A stretch of 64,000 nt of DNA from Agromyces cerinus subsp. cerinus (lineage in GTDB: Bacteria > Actinomycetota > Actinomycetes > Actinomycetales > Microbacteriaceae). Under the pieces are notes generated by a model that was given only the letters and a program-made list of their open reading frames with translations, was not told the DNA's origin and did no database searches. The stretch covers positions 806,001 to 870,000 of the forward strand of contig NZ_FSRJ01000002.1 in NCBI RefSeq assembly GCF_900142065.1. The letters run 5' to 3'. The position numbers and the translations under genes were made by a program. Positions 10,706-18,349 of the stretch are shown in pieces. How positions within the stretch are numbered: position 1 is the first letter of the stretch; every line of letters starts with the position of its first letter.

Positions 10706-11176
10706 GTGACCGATCCGAACCTTCCCGAGCAGCCCGCCGTTCCGCCGGTCCCGCCGGCACCGCCGGCCGCGACCGAGGTTCCGGCCGCACCTGCGGCACC
10801 CGCTGCACCCGCCGCGCCCGCTTACGGCGCGCCGCAGCCGCCCGCAGCACCCGCCTACGCACCGCCGGCTGCCCCTGCCTATGGCCAGCCCGCCCCCGCC
10901 TACGGTCAGCCCGCCTACTCGCAGGCGCCCGCAGCGAAGACCAACGTGCTCGCGATCGTCTCGCTCGTGTCGGCGTTCTTCGTCTCACTGGCGGCGGTCA
11001 TCACCGGCCACATCGCGCTGAGCCAGATCAAGAAGACCGGCGAGCAGGGGCGCGGCCTCGCGATCGCGGGCCTGATCATCGGCTACATCGGCATCGCCGC
11101 CGGCATCATCTGGATCATCATGATCATCATCCTCGCGACGGCCGGTGCCTTCAGCAGCTCGTACTCCTCGTACTGA
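10706..11176 (+). CDS. Proline/alanine-rich DUF4190-type membrane protein (copy 1)
   Basis: The function is unknown. The 156-residue protein has a cytoplasmic-looking N-terminus (about residues 1-75) of Pro/Ala/Tyr repeats such as A-Y-G-Q-P, then two hydrophobic helices: V-L-A-I-V-S-L-V-S-A-F-F near 80-100, and I-A-G-L-I-I-G-Y-I-G near 117-142. The linker G-H-I-A-L-S-Q-I-K-K-T-G-E-Q-G-R-G is the DUF4190 hallmark. The GTG start has a GAGGGG Shine-Dalgarno at about 10690. A TAGTGT box at 10605-10610 may be its -10 element. It is the first of three neighbouring genes with the same architecture. Confidence 0.85.
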   Translation: MTDPNLPEQPAVPPVPPAPPAATEVPAAPAAPAAPAAPAYGAPQPPAAPAYAPPAAPAYGQPAPAYGQPAYSQAPAAKTNVLAIVSLVSAFFVSLAAVITGHIALSQIKKTGEQGRGLAIAGLIIGYIGIAAGIIWIIMIIILATAGAFSSSYSSY

Positions 11177-11223
11177 GCGGCGGTCCCGAGCGTCTGCACG
11201 ACCACGAAGAAGGGCGAACTTCC

Positions 11224-11949
11224 ATGAGTGATCCGAAGAATCCTGACGTTCCTGACGTTCCCGACGTTCCGGTCGAACCGGTCGAACCGGTGACGCCGAG
11301 CGCTGCCGAGCCCGAGGCGCCGGTCGCGGCCCCGCCCGTCGCGCCGAGCGCACCCGAGCCCGTCGCTCCCGTCGAAGCGGCTCCGGTCGCCTCGACGCCC
11401 GACGTGCCCGAGGTTCCGTCGGCGCCTGAGCCGCCGGCAGCGCCGGTGCCGCCGGCACCGCCCGCGCCGCCGTCGGGCCCGAGCTACGGCGCGCCGCCGC
11501 CCGCTGCTCCGAGCTACGGAGCACCGACGCCGCCGGCGCCGCCCGCCTACGGTGGTCCGGCGCAGCCTGCTCCCGGTGCTCCGGCGCCCGGGTACGGCGC
11601 CCCGGCGGCAGGGTACGGCGCTCCGGCGCAGCCCGCCTACGGCGGCGCGTACGCTCCGGCCACGCCGGCGAAGCCGACTCCGGTGCTCAGCCTGATCTCG
11701 CTCATCGCGGGCATCGTGGGAATCATCGGTTTCTTCGTCGTCTTCATCCCCTTCGTCGGCGGCATCCTGCAGCTCTTCATCCCGGCCGCAGCCGTCGTGC
11801 TCGGCTTCCTGGGCAAGAAGAAGGAGCCGGCAGCCAAGGGCATGTGGCTCACCGGCATCATCACCGGCTTCGTCGGCGTCGGCATCGGCCTGCTGTCGCT
11901 CGTGCTGTGGAGCGTGCTGTTCGCCGGCTACGGGAACTACTACTACTGA
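11224..11949 (+). CDS. Proline-rich membrane protein (copy 2)
   Basis: The function is unknown. The 241-residue protein has about 150 residues of low-complexity Pro/Ala/Val/Glu sequence, including D-V-P and V-E-P repeats near the start and Y-G-A-P repeats. The C-terminal domain has three hydrophobic helices with a short basic turn (F-L-G-K-K-K-E-P-A-A-K-G) like that in copy 1, ending in tyrosines (Y-G-N-Y-Y-Y). An AAGAAGGG-like ribosome site precedes the ATG. It lies 47 nt after copy 1 and 10 nt before copy 3, suggesting an operon. Confidence 0.82.
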   Translation: MSDPKNPDVPDVPDVPVEPVEPVTPSAAEPEAPVAAPPVAPSAPEPVAPVEAAPVASTPDVPEVPSAPEPPAAPVPPAPPAPPSGPSYGAPPPAAPSYGAPTPPAPPAYGGPAQPAPGAPAPGYGAPAAGYGAPAQPAYGGAYAPATPAKPTPVLSLISLIAGIVGIIGFFVVFIPFVGGILQLFIPAAAVVLGFLGKKKEPAAKGMWLTGIITGFVGVGIGLLSLVLWSVLFAGYGNYYY

Positions 11950-11959
11950 GGGGCATCCG

Positions 11960-12580
11960 ATGACCACGCGTGATGGGGCTTCGCCCGACGGCGAGGCCCC
12001 TGACCGCATTCCGGGGGCCGGTGAACCGGATGCTGCGCCGCGGCCGAACGCGTCGCAACCGAACGCGCCGCGGGCGAACTTGTCGCAGCCCGACACGTCC
12101 CTGCCGGAGGTCTCGCTGCCGGAAGCGCCGGCGCCGCCACTCGCTCAGCCCGCGTTGCCGTCCGACCCGCTCGCCCCGTTCCAGCCGGCCGAACCGACGT
12201 TCCGCGCCGAGCCCGCCGTGCGCGAATTCGAAGTGCCCTTCGACACCGGTCAGTTGCAGTCGATCTCGACCGGGCAGCTCCTCATCGTGCATCGCCCGGG
12301 CTTCGACCAGGTCGAAGAGGCCGAGGAGGAGACCCAGCGGCGGGTCTACAGCTGGGTGGCCGCCGTGGTCGGCACCATCGGCGCAGCGGCATCGCTCTTC
12401 GTCGGCTGGATGCTGCCGCTCTCGATCGCGGCGATCGTCTTCGGCGTGCTCGGTCTGCGCCGCGAGGAGCACGGCCGGACCCTGGCCTTCGTCGGCATCG
12501 GCACGGGGCTCGCCGGCCTCGTGTTCTCCGCCGTCTGGATCGGGTACTACGCGATCGTCTTCGGCGCGCTTCCGCGCTGA
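11960..12580 (+). CDS. Proline-rich membrane protein, DUF4190-like (copy 3)
   Basis: The function is unknown. The 206-residue protein has a roughly 120-residue Pro/Ala/Asn-rich N-terminus followed by a hydrophobic domain with helix pairs around Y-S-W-V-A-A-V-V-G-T-I and F-V-G-I-G-T-G-L-A-G-L. Between them lies I-V-F-G-V-L-G-L-R-R-E-E-H-G-R, again a polar turn between helices as in DUF4190 proteins. Its stop is only 12 nt from the stop of the convergent methyltransferase gene. Confidence 0.8.
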   Translation: MTTRDGASPDGEAPDRIPGAGEPDAAPRPNASQPNAPRANLSQPDTSLPEVSLPEAPAPPLAQPALPSDPLAPFQPAEPTFRAEPAVREFEVPFDTGQLQSISTGQLLIVHRPGFDQVEEAEEETQRRVYSWVAAVVGTIGAAASLFVGWMLPLSIAAIVFGVLGLRREEHGRTLAFVGIGTGLAGLVFSAVWIGYYAIVFGALPR

Positions 12581-12592
12581 CCCCGACCGACG

Positions 12593-13780
12593 TCAGAGGC
12601 GCTCGACGAGCAGCGCCACGTGACGCCCGGCTTCACGGGTCAACACGATGGTCGCGGATGCCGCGCCCTTCAGCTTCAGTCGGGTGCGCAGCTGCGCCGG
12701 GTCGACGTCGACACCGCGCTTCTTGATCTCGAGCGTGCCGACGCCGCGGGCGGCCAGGGCCTGCCGCAGCTGGCGTTCGTCGGCGGGCAGGCGCTCGAGC
12801 ACGCGGAAGCCGCGTGCGAACGGTGAATCGAACGCCGTGTCGGAGGTGAGGTACGCAATGCCCGAACTCAGCATCCACGCGCCGTTGGCCCGAGCGAGGT
12901 CGCCGATCAGTCGCGCGCGGATCACGGCGCCGTCGGGTTCGTACACGTACTCACCGAGCGGGCCGACGGGCGCGTCTTCGCTGTCGGCGTCGGCGGTGAG
13001 CTCCTGAGCGGCATCACCGCGGATCACGAGCGCTGCCCGGCGAATGCCCGGTCGAGCGACCGAGCCGAACCAGACGCCGAGTTCGACGAGGTCGCCATCG
13101 ACCGAGACCCACTGCGCCTCGGCGCCCGCCGGAATCACGTCGCGGTCGGTGCCGGGGCCGAGCTTCACGCCGACGGGCATGCGCTCGCCGAGCCCGAAGG
13201 CAAAGTCGAGCGAGGGGGAGTAGGCGGAGGCATCCGCGATTCTCGTCGTCGTGCCGCCGGCGGTCGTGCGGCGCGCGGGATCGAGCCAGGCGCCGTCGAT
13301 GCCGCCGAGGGCGACGTGCTCGGCCTGCTCGTGCAGCACTCGGACCCTTGGGAAGGGCGTGAGGTTGTACGCGGCGATGGCGGCCGTCACCTCGTCGGCC
13401 TCGGCGGCGGTGACCTCGAGGTCGATCGCGGCCATGGCGAGGGCGTCGCCGCCGATGCCGCAGCCGAGGTCGGCGACGTGGCGCACGCCGGCACGCGAGA
13501 AGCGCCCGGCGTGGAGGGCGGCGACCTTCAGGCGCGTGGCCTGCTCGAGGCCGGCCTCGGTGAAGAGCATGCGCGAGGCGAACGGGCCGAACTTCGCCTC
13601 GGCCTTCGCCCGGAGCTTCGCCTGGCTGAGCACGGCGGCGACGAGTGTCGGCGGATGCCCCTGCTTGCGCAGGGCGGCGACGGTCTTGACGATGTCCGCC
13701 TTCGAGTCCCAGTCGGGCAGCCCGTCGAGCAGCGTGAGGCCCTCGGGGGAGAGCAGTTCGACGAGTTCGGCGCGATCCAC
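12593..13780 (-). CDS. Class I SAM-dependent methyltransferase with THUMP-like C-terminus
   Basis: The 395-residue protein has a Rossmann methyltransferase core: motif I V-A-D-L-G-C-G-I-G-G-D at residues 102-112, and an acidic post-I strand E-A-D-E. The motif-IV-like W-L-D-P-A-R-R-T is at about 165, where D-P-A-R would occupy the catalytic position. The C-terminal 70 residues (R-G-V-G-T-L-E-I-K-K-R-G) resemble the THUMP-like domain found in actinobacterial proteins of this family. The substrate is unknown; an RNA base is likely from the domain pairing. The GTG start at 13780 is divergent from groES. Confidence 0.85.
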   Translation of the reverse strand: MDRAELVELLSPEGLTLLDGLPDWDSKADIVKTVAALRKQGHPPTLVAAVLSQAKLRAKAEAKFGPFASRMLFTEAGLEQATRLKVAALHAGRFSRAGVRHVADLGCGIGGDALAMAAIDLEVTAAEADEVTAAIAAYNLTPFPRVRVLHEQAEHVALGGIDGAWLDPARRTTAGGTTTRIADASAYSPSLDFAFGLGERMPVGVKLGPGTDRDVIPAGAEAQWVSVDGDLVELGVWFGSVARPGIRRAALVIRGDAAQELTADADSEDAPVGPLGEYVYEPDGAVIRARLIGDLARANGAWMLSSGIAYLTSDTAFDSPFARGFRVLERLPADERQLRQALAARGVGTLEIKKRGVDVDPAQLRTRLKLKGAASATIVLTREAGRHVALLVERL

Positions 13781-13867
13781 CCGGCAACGCTAGCACCGCG
13801 CGCCCGATGCACCGTGTGCACGATGAGCACCGCCTCGCTGCCGGTGTTTCGCCAGTGGCTGAACGGG

Positions 13868-13894
13868 CTGGCACTCACGTTGCACGAGTGCCAA
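13868..13894. promoter_or_regulatory. CIRCE operator 1 (HrcA site) upstream of groES
   Basis: CTGGCACTC-N9-GAGTGCCAA is an inverted repeat with 8 of 9 positions complementary, matching the actinobacterial form of the CIRCE element bound by the heat-shock repressor HrcA. Its spacer contains the promoter -35 hexamer. Confidence 0.9.
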
Positions 13895-13908
13895 ATCGCG
13901 CCTAGACT
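13880..13908 (+). promoter_or_regulatory. groES promoter
   Basis: TTGCAC (13880-13885) and TAGACT (13903-13908) are separated by 17 bp. The -35 lies within the spacer of CIRCE 1, and predicted initiation near 13915 falls inside CIRCE 2, so HrcA binding should block RNA polymerase. The resulting leader is about 73 nt. Confidence 0.75.
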
Positions 13909-13912
13909 CGCC

Positions 13913-13939
13913 TTAGCACTCTCGCTCTGAGGCTGCTAA
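13913..13939. promoter_or_regulatory. CIRCE operator 2 (degenerate) upstream of groES
   Basis: TTAGCACTC-N9-GGCTGCTAA has a perfect consensus left arm, and a right arm with two mismatches to GAGTGCTAA. Two tandem CIRCE elements before groES are known in actinobacteria. Confidence 0.8.
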
Positions 13940-13987
13940 CCAAGTCTTCGTCAAGACAGTTTTCTTCACAGAGAGAAGGGGTCAACC

Positions 13988-14284
13988 GTGTCGGTTTCCA
14001 TCAAGCCGCTCGAGGATCGCATCGTCATCAAGCAGGTCGAGGCCGAGCAGACCACCGCATCCGGTCTGGTCATCCCCGACACTGCCAAGGAGAAGCCCCA
14101 GGAGGGCGAGGTCGTGGCAGTGGGCCCCGGCCGCATCGATGACAACGGCAACCGCGTGCCGCTCGACGTCGCTGTCGGCGACAAGGTGATCTACTCGAAG
14201 TACGGCGGCACCGAGGTCAAGTTCGGCGGCGAGGACTTCCTCGTGCTGTCGGCTCGCGACGTGCTCGCAGTCGTCGTCCGCTAA
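13988..14284 (+). CDS. groES: Co-chaperonin GroES
   Basis: GroES is the heptameric lid of the GroEL folding chamber in the cytoplasm. The 98-residue protein starts [14 protein letters not shown] and contains [15 protein letters not shown], the mobile loop that binds GroEL, and Y-S-K-Y-G-G-T-E-V near the end. The GTG is preceded by GAGAAGG. It is controlled by two CIRCE sites. No groEL follows: a terminator lies 18 bp downstream and the next gene is a permease, so its partner must be elsewhere. Confidence 0.98.
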   Translation: MSVSIKPLEDRIVIKQVEAEQTTASGLVIPDTAKEKPQEGEVVAVGPGRIDDNGNRVPLDVAVGDKVIYSKYGGTEVKFGGEDFLVLSARDVLAVVVR

Positions 14285-14301
14285 GCGGAACACGATCGAT
14301 C

Positions 14302-14337
14302 CGAGGCCCGGATGCCCCATGGGGCATCCGGGCCTCG
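14302..14337. terminator. groES terminator, perfect 36-bp palindrome
   Basis: CGAGGCCCGG... mirrors ...CCGGGCCTCG with every base paired across the centre CCATGG. In RNA this gives a stem of about 16 bp with a minimal loop. It lies 18 bp after groES. Confidence 0.75.
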
Positions 14338-14346
14338 TCGTGTCCA

Positions 14347-14374
14347 GGCAGCGGATGCCGCGCCATCCGCTGCC
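14347..14374. repeat. Second hairpin downstream of groES
   Basis: GGCAGCGGAT and ATCCGCTGCC form a 10-bp perfect stem around an 8-nt GCCGCGCC loop. It may be a backup terminator for groES or a copy of the recurrent GGATGCC-type inverted repeat. The remainder of the 14285-14465 gap shows nothing else apart from the -10 box of the next gene. Confidence 0.5.
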
Positions 14375-14459
14375 CTGAATGCGATGCCGCCGTCTTGCCG
14401 TGGCCGGATCTCGACGCCGAACGGCCGACGGGGCGCCGATCGGCGTCCGACCTCGGGCG

Positions 14460-14465
14460 TAGTCT
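14460..14465 (+). promoter_or_regulatory. -10 box (TAGTCT) for the rarD-like gene
   Basis: TAGTCT ends exactly 6 nt before the GTG at 14472, the same spacing seen at several other genes here. This favours 14472 over the GTG at 14466 as the start, with a leaderless transcript. Confidence 0.5.
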
Positions 14466-14471
14466 GTGCTG

Positions 14472-15428
14472 GTGTCATCCCGCTCCGAGACCCAGGTCCC
14501 CGCATCGCCCGGCCACTCGGCAGGCGTGAGCCGGTCGGGCCTCGCCTACGCGATCGCCGCCTACGGCCTCTGGGGATTCCTGCCGATCTACTTCATCGCG
14601 CTCGCCCCGTCGGGTCCGGTCGAGATCGTCGCCTGGCGCGTGCTCTTCTCGCTCGTCTTCTGCGCACTGCTCATCCTGGTGACGCGCGCATGGCGTGCGC
14701 TCGGGCTGCTCTTCCGCGATCGGCGCATCGTGCTCACGATGGGCCTCGCCGGCGTGCTCATCTTCATCAACTGGCAGACCTACGTCTTCGCTGCGACGAC
14801 GAACCAGGTGGTCGAAGCGTCGCTCGGCTACTTCATCAACCCCATCGTCACGGTGTTCCTCGGCGTGTTCGTGCAGCGGGAGCGCCTGAACCCGACGCAG
14901 TGGACGGCCGTCGGCATCTCGATCGTCGCGGTGATCGTGCTCGCCGTCGGCTACGGCCAGCTGCCGTGGCTGGCACTCGTGCTGGCGTTCTCGTTCGGGT
15001 TCTACGGCCTCATCAAGAAGCGCGTCGGCCCGAAGGTCGACGCCGTCTCGGGGCTCACGCTCGAGACCGTCTGGCTCGCGCCGCTCGCCATCGTGCAACT
15101 CGTCTTCGTCGCGATGACGACCGGCATCACGATCGGCACGGTGAGCGTCTGGCACACAGCGCTGCTCATCGGCCTCGGCGTGGTCACCGCGGTGCCGCTG
15201 CTGCTCTTCGCCGCGGCATCTCGCCGACTCCCGCTCATCTTCATGGGGTTCATCCAGTACTTCGCCCCGTTCATCCAGTTCCTCGTCGGAGTGGTGATCC
15301 TGCAGGAACCGATGCCGCCCGAGCGCTGGGTCGGCTTCGGCCTCGTGTGGCTCGCGCTCATCGTGCTGACGGTCGACCTGATCCGCGGGGTGCAGGCCTC
15401 ACGCCGGGTGATCGCCGAGCCCGCCTGA
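14472..15428 (+). CDS. rarD: RarD/EamA-type DMT superfamily permease
   Basis: This is a ten-helix membrane protein of the drug/metabolite transporter superfamily. The 318-residue product starts its first helix after about 20 polar residues with Y-A-I-A-A-Y-G-L-W-G-F-L-P-I-Y-F, diagnostic of the RarD branch, and contains I-N-W-Q-T-Y-V-F-A and Y-F-I-N-P-I. Family members were named for chloramphenicol sensitivity, but physiological substrates are mostly unknown, so the substrate here is not assigned. The gene is monocistronic. Confidence 0.92.
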   Translation: MSSRSETQVPASPGHSAGVSRSGLAYAIAAYGLWGFLPIYFIALAPSGPVEIVAWRVLFSLVFCALLILVTRAWRALGLLFRDRRIVLTMGLAGVLIFINWQTYVFAATTNQVVEASLGYFINPIVTVFLGVFVQRERLNPTQWTAVGISIVAVIVLAVGYGQLPWLALVLAFSFGFYGLIKKRVGPKVDAVSGLTLETVWLAPLAIVQLVFVAMTTGITIGTVSVWHTALLIGLGVVTAVPLLLFAAASRRLPLIFMGFIQYFAPFIQFLVGVVILQEPMPPERWVGFGLVWLALIVLTVDLIRGVQASRRVIAEPA

Positions 15429-15601
15429 GCCGCGCTGGGAGCGTCGCGCACGACGCGGGGCTCGAGCCTTCGAGCGGATGCCGCGTGCGCGCGATCTTCG
15501 CGTGAACGGCCGGGTTTCCGCCGATTCCGTGCGTTGAGTGCGCCCGAGGTGTCGGCACGGTAACGATTGACGCGGTGTTACACGGTTGTGACCGCAGCGT
15601 C

Positions 15602-15630
15602 TTGTTTCCGCCATGGGCGCGGAATACTGT
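15602..15630 (+). promoter_or_regulatory. Candidate promoter for livJ
   Basis: TTGTTT (15602-15607) and TACTGT (15625-15630) are 17 bp apart, giving a leader of about 55 nt before the livJ ATG. The rest of the 264-bp gap after rarD contains only a weak GCTCGA-GCCT-TCGAGC hairpin (15461-15476) and a TTGACG at 15567 without a convincing partner. Confidence 0.5.
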
Positions 15631-15692
15631 CAGACAACGGCGTCACCATGGCGCTGCATTGTGTACCAATTCCTTCAGTCCCAAGGAGCAAC

Positions 15693-16985
15693 ATGAGCGT
15701 ATTCGCGAAGGCCACGGCCAAGCGTTCGGCTCGCGCAGCCTGGACGGGTCTCGCCATTGCCGGCGTCAGCACCCTTCTCCTGTCTGCGTGCGCGTCGGGC
15801 GGCACGCCGACCGAGTCGGCAGATCCCGGCGACGACACCGCCGGCGACGCGCTGCCCATCAAGGCAGGTGACCGCGACCTTGACCTCAAGCTCGGCACGA
15901 TCCTTCCGCAGAGTGGCACGCTCGCGTTCCTCGGCCCGCCCGAAGAGGCCGGCGTCGCACTCGGCGCCGAAGAGGTCAACGCAGCCGACGCAGGCATGAA
16001 CGTCGAGGTCGTCTTCCGTGACTCGGGCGACACCACGACCGACATCGCCACCGTCTCCGTGACCGACCTGCTCTCGCAGGACGTCTCGGCGATCATCGGT
16101 GCCGCGTCGTCGGGTGTCTCCTTCACGGTCATCGACCAGATCACCTCGGCCGGCGTCGTGCAGTTCTCTCCGGCGAACACCTCGCCCGACTTCACCGAGT
16201 ACGAAGACGCGGGTCTGTACTTCCGCACGGCACCCTCCGACCTGCTCCAGGGCGAGGTGCTCGGCACGCAGATCGCCGACGACGGCAACTCGACGCTCGG
16301 CCTGCTCGTGCTGAACGACCCCTACGGCACCGGCCTCGCGGCCGCGACCAAGGAGGCGTTCGAAGCAGCCGGTGGCGAAGTCGTCGCCGAAGAGCTCTTC
16401 AACACGGGTGACTCGAACTTCGACGCGCAGCTCTCGGCCATCTCGGCCGCGAACCCCGACGCCGTCGCAGTCATCACGTTCGACGAGGCGAAGGTCGTCG
16501 TGCCGGCGCTCGTCGGCTCCGGTTACCCCGGCGACCAGCTCTACTTCGTCGACGGCAACCTGTCCGACTACAGCGCGGACTTCGCGCCCGGCCTCATCGC
16601 CGGCTCGAAGGGCACGCTGCCCGGCCCGAAGCTCGCAGACGACTTCCGCGACCGGCTCCTCGGAGTCAACCCGGACCTCGCCGACTTCAGCTACGGCCCC
16701 GAGTCGTATGACGCGACGATCCTCATCGCCCTCGCATCGTACGCGGCGAACAGCACCGACGGTGCCGAGATCGCCAAGTACCTGCGTCAGGTGTCGGGTG
16801 GTTCGGGCGACGGCGAGAAGGTCGACAACTTCGCCGACGGCGCTGCGCTGCTCGCCGAGGGCAAGCAGATCGACTACGACGGTGCGTCCGGTCCCATCAC
16901 GCTCGACGAGCACGGTGACCCGACCGAGGCGACCATCGGCGTCTACGAGTACGGCGACGACAACAAGTACACCCGCATCAACTAA
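15693..16985 (+). CDS. livJ: Branched-chain amino acid/amide ABC transporter substrate-binding lipoprotein
   Basis: This is the extracytoplasmic receptor of a HAAT-family importer. The 430-residue precursor has a lipoprotein signal: basic N-terminus, a hydrophobic stretch, and the lipobox L-L-S-A-C with Cys33. The mature part is a type I periplasmic-binding fold (Peripla_BP_6): K-L-G-T-I-L-P-Q-S-G, then I-I-G-A-A-S-S-G-V-S-F and N-D-P-Y-G-T-G-L. The ATG at 15693 has an AAGGAG site. The matching permease and ATPase genes (livHMGF) are on the other strand 0.6 kb downstream. The ligand (Leu/Ile/Val, amide or urea) cannot be decided by eye. Confidence 0.93.
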   Translation: MSVFAKATAKRSARAAWTGLAIAGVSTLLLSACASGGTPTESADPGDDTAGDALPIKAGDRDLDLKLGTILPQSGTLAFLGPPEEAGVALGAEEVNAADAGMNVEVVFRDSGDTTTDIATVSVTDLLSQDVSAIIGAASSGVSFTVIDQITSAGVVQFSPANTSPDFTEYEDAGLYFRTAPSDLLQGEVLGTQIADDGNSTLGLLVLNDPYGTGLAAATKEAFEAAGGEVVAEELFNTGDSNFDAQLSAISAANPDAVAVITFDEAKVVVPALVGSGYPGDQLYFVDGNLSDYSADFAPGLIAGSKGTLPGPKLADDFRDRLLGVNPDLADFSYGPESYDATILIALASYAANSTDGAEIAKYLRQVSGGSGDGEKVDNFADGAALLAEGKQIDYDGASGPITLDEHGDPTEATIGVYEYGDDNKYTRIN

Positions 16986-17001
16986 TACGGGTCGAACGTA
17001 G

Positions 17002-17031
17002 AGCGGGTCCCGGCTTCGGCCGGGGCCCGCT
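17002..17031 (+). terminator. livJ terminator
   Basis: A 13-bp stem beginning AGCGGG, with one T-G wobble, is capped by a TTCG tetraloop and followed by TT. It starts 16 nt after the livJ stop. Confidence 0.85.
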
Positions 17032-17079
17032 TTCGTGCGCCCGGGACCGCTCGGAGCGGAGCGCCCGCCGAGGCGCTGA

Positions 17080-17085
17080 TAGCCT
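17080..17085 (+). promoter_or_regulatory. -10 box (TAGCCT) for the HIT gene
   Basis: TAGCCT ends 8 nt before the ATG at 17094, consistent with a leaderless or near-leaderless transcript downstream of the livJ terminator. Confidence 0.45.
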
Positions 17086-17093
17086 CATGGCTC

Positions 17094-17534
17094 ATGGGCC
17101 ACGACTGCGTGTTCTGCGCGATCGTCGCGGGTGGGGTACCTGCGCATCGTGTGTACGAAGACGAGCTCACGATCGCCTTCTTGAACATCCACCCAGCAGC
17201 GCCCGGGCACACGTTGCTCATCCCACGAGAGCATGCGCCGCAACTCTGGCACCTCTCCGATGCCGCGGCCGCTGGACTCGGCCGTTCGCTTCGGCGCGTC
17301 GCCGGAGTCGTCACGACCGAGCTGGAGCCCGACGGCATGACGGTGTTCCAAGCGAACGGTGCCGCCGGCTGGCAGTCGATCTTCCACGTCCACTTCCACC
17401 TGGTGCCGAGGATGCGTGAGGATCAGCTCGTTCCGGCATGGACCGAGACGCTCGCCGATCCGCTCGGGCTCGATCCGATGGCGGAACGGCTCCGAGCGGC
17501 ATTCGTCCGAGAGCGGGAACCGCTCGTGGAATGA
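17094..17534 (+). CDS. HIT family nucleotide hydrolase/transferase
   Basis: Histidine-triad proteins hydrolyse nucleoside phosphoramidates or dinucleoside polyphosphates. The 146-residue protein has the N-terminal C-V-F-C-A-I-V-A-G, typical of the Hint branch. The catalytic triad motif H-V-H-F-H-L-V-P-R lies near residues 99-107, with the middle His as nucleophile. The physiological substrate is unknown. It is a single-gene unit between livJ and the livFGMH operon, with a shared terminator overlapping its stop. Confidence 0.93.
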   Translation: MGHDCVFCAIVAGGVPAHRVYEDELTIAFLNIHPAAPGHTLLIPREHAPQLWHLSDAAAAGLGRSLRRVAGVVTTELEPDGMTVFQANGAAGWQSIFHVHFHLVPRMREDQLVPAWTETLADPLGLDPMAERLRAAFVREREPLVE

Positions 17535-17569
17535 CAGAGGGGCGGATGCCGCAGCATCCGCCCCTCTGT
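17534..17569. terminator. Bidirectional terminator between HIT gene and livF
   Basis: A perfect 16-bp stem (ACAGAGGGGC... with ...GCCCCTCTGT) closes on CGCA. The apical part reads GGATGC/GCATCC. It lies between the converging HIT (+) and livF (-) stops. Confidence 0.85.
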
Positions 17570-17581
17570 CGTGCCTGGTGG

Positions 17582-18349
17582 TCAGTCCTGCCCGAGCGTG
17601 CCCAGGTAGAGACCGATGACCTTCGGATCGTTCAGCAGGTCGCGACCGGTGCCCGTGTAGGCGTCGCGGCCCTGGTCGAGCACGTAGCCGCGGTCGCAGA
17701 TCTGCAGGCAGCGGCGGGCGTTCTGCTCGACCATGATGGTCGTGACGCCGGCGCGGTTGATCTCCTTCACTCGCAGGAACGCCTCGTCCTGACGCACGGG
17801 CGAGAGGCCCGCGCTCGGCTCGTCGAGGAGCAGCACGTGCGGGCCCATCATGAGCGCCCGCGACATGGCGACCATCTGCCGCTCACCGCCCGACAGCGAG
17901 CCGGCGCGCTGGCCGAGACGCTTGCCGAGCTCGGGGAAGATCTCGGTGACGAACTCCAGTCGATCCTTCAGCCCCTTGGGCTTCTGGAACATACCCATCT
18001 CGAGGTTCTCCTGGATGGTGAGCGACGGGAACACGTTGTTCGTCTGCGGCACGAAGCCCACGCCCTTGGCGACGAGCTTGTTCGCCTTCAGGTTCGTGAT
18101 CTCCTCGCCGTTCAGCCGGATCTGGCCTTCGCGCACCTTCACCAGTCCGAAGATGGACTTGAGCAGGGTCGACTTGCCGGCGCCGTTCGGGCCGATGATG
18201 CCGATGAGCTCACCCTGCCGTGCCACCAGGGAGCACGCGTTCAGGATGTTCACTCCGGGCAGGTAGCCCGCGGTGACGTTGTCGACCGCGACGACCTCGT
18301 CGCCGAGGGGCTCGACCACCGCACTCGCGGCGGATTCACTGTTCGTCAT
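17582..18349 (-). CDS. livF: Branched-chain amino acid/amide ABC transporter ATPase LivF
   Basis: This is one of the two ATPases that energise the HAAT importer. The 255-residue protein has Walker A G-P-N-G-A-G-K-S-T, signature L-S-G-G-E-R-Q-M-V-A-M-S-R-A-L, Walker B V-L-L-L-D-E-P-S-A-G-L-S, and the LivF-type V-E-Q-N-A. The ATG at 18349 (M-T-N-S-E-S-A) is preferred over an in-frame start at 18394, whose added residues are low-complexity and lie inside livG. It overlaps livG by 14 bp and is the last gene of livH-livM-livG-livF. Confidence 0.95.
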   Translation of the reverse strand: MTNSESAASAVVEPLGDEVVAVDNVTAGYLPGVNILNACSLVARQGELIGIIGPNGAGKSTLLKSIFGLVKVREGQIRLNGEEITNLKANKLVAKGVGFVPQTNNVFPSLTIQENLEMGMFQKPKGLKDRLEFVTEIFPELGKRLGQRAGSLSGGERQMVAMSRALMMGPHVLLLDEPSAGLSPVRQDEAFLRVKEINRAGVTTIMVEQNARRCLQICDRGYVLDQGRDAYTGTGRDLLNDPKVIGLYLGTLGQD

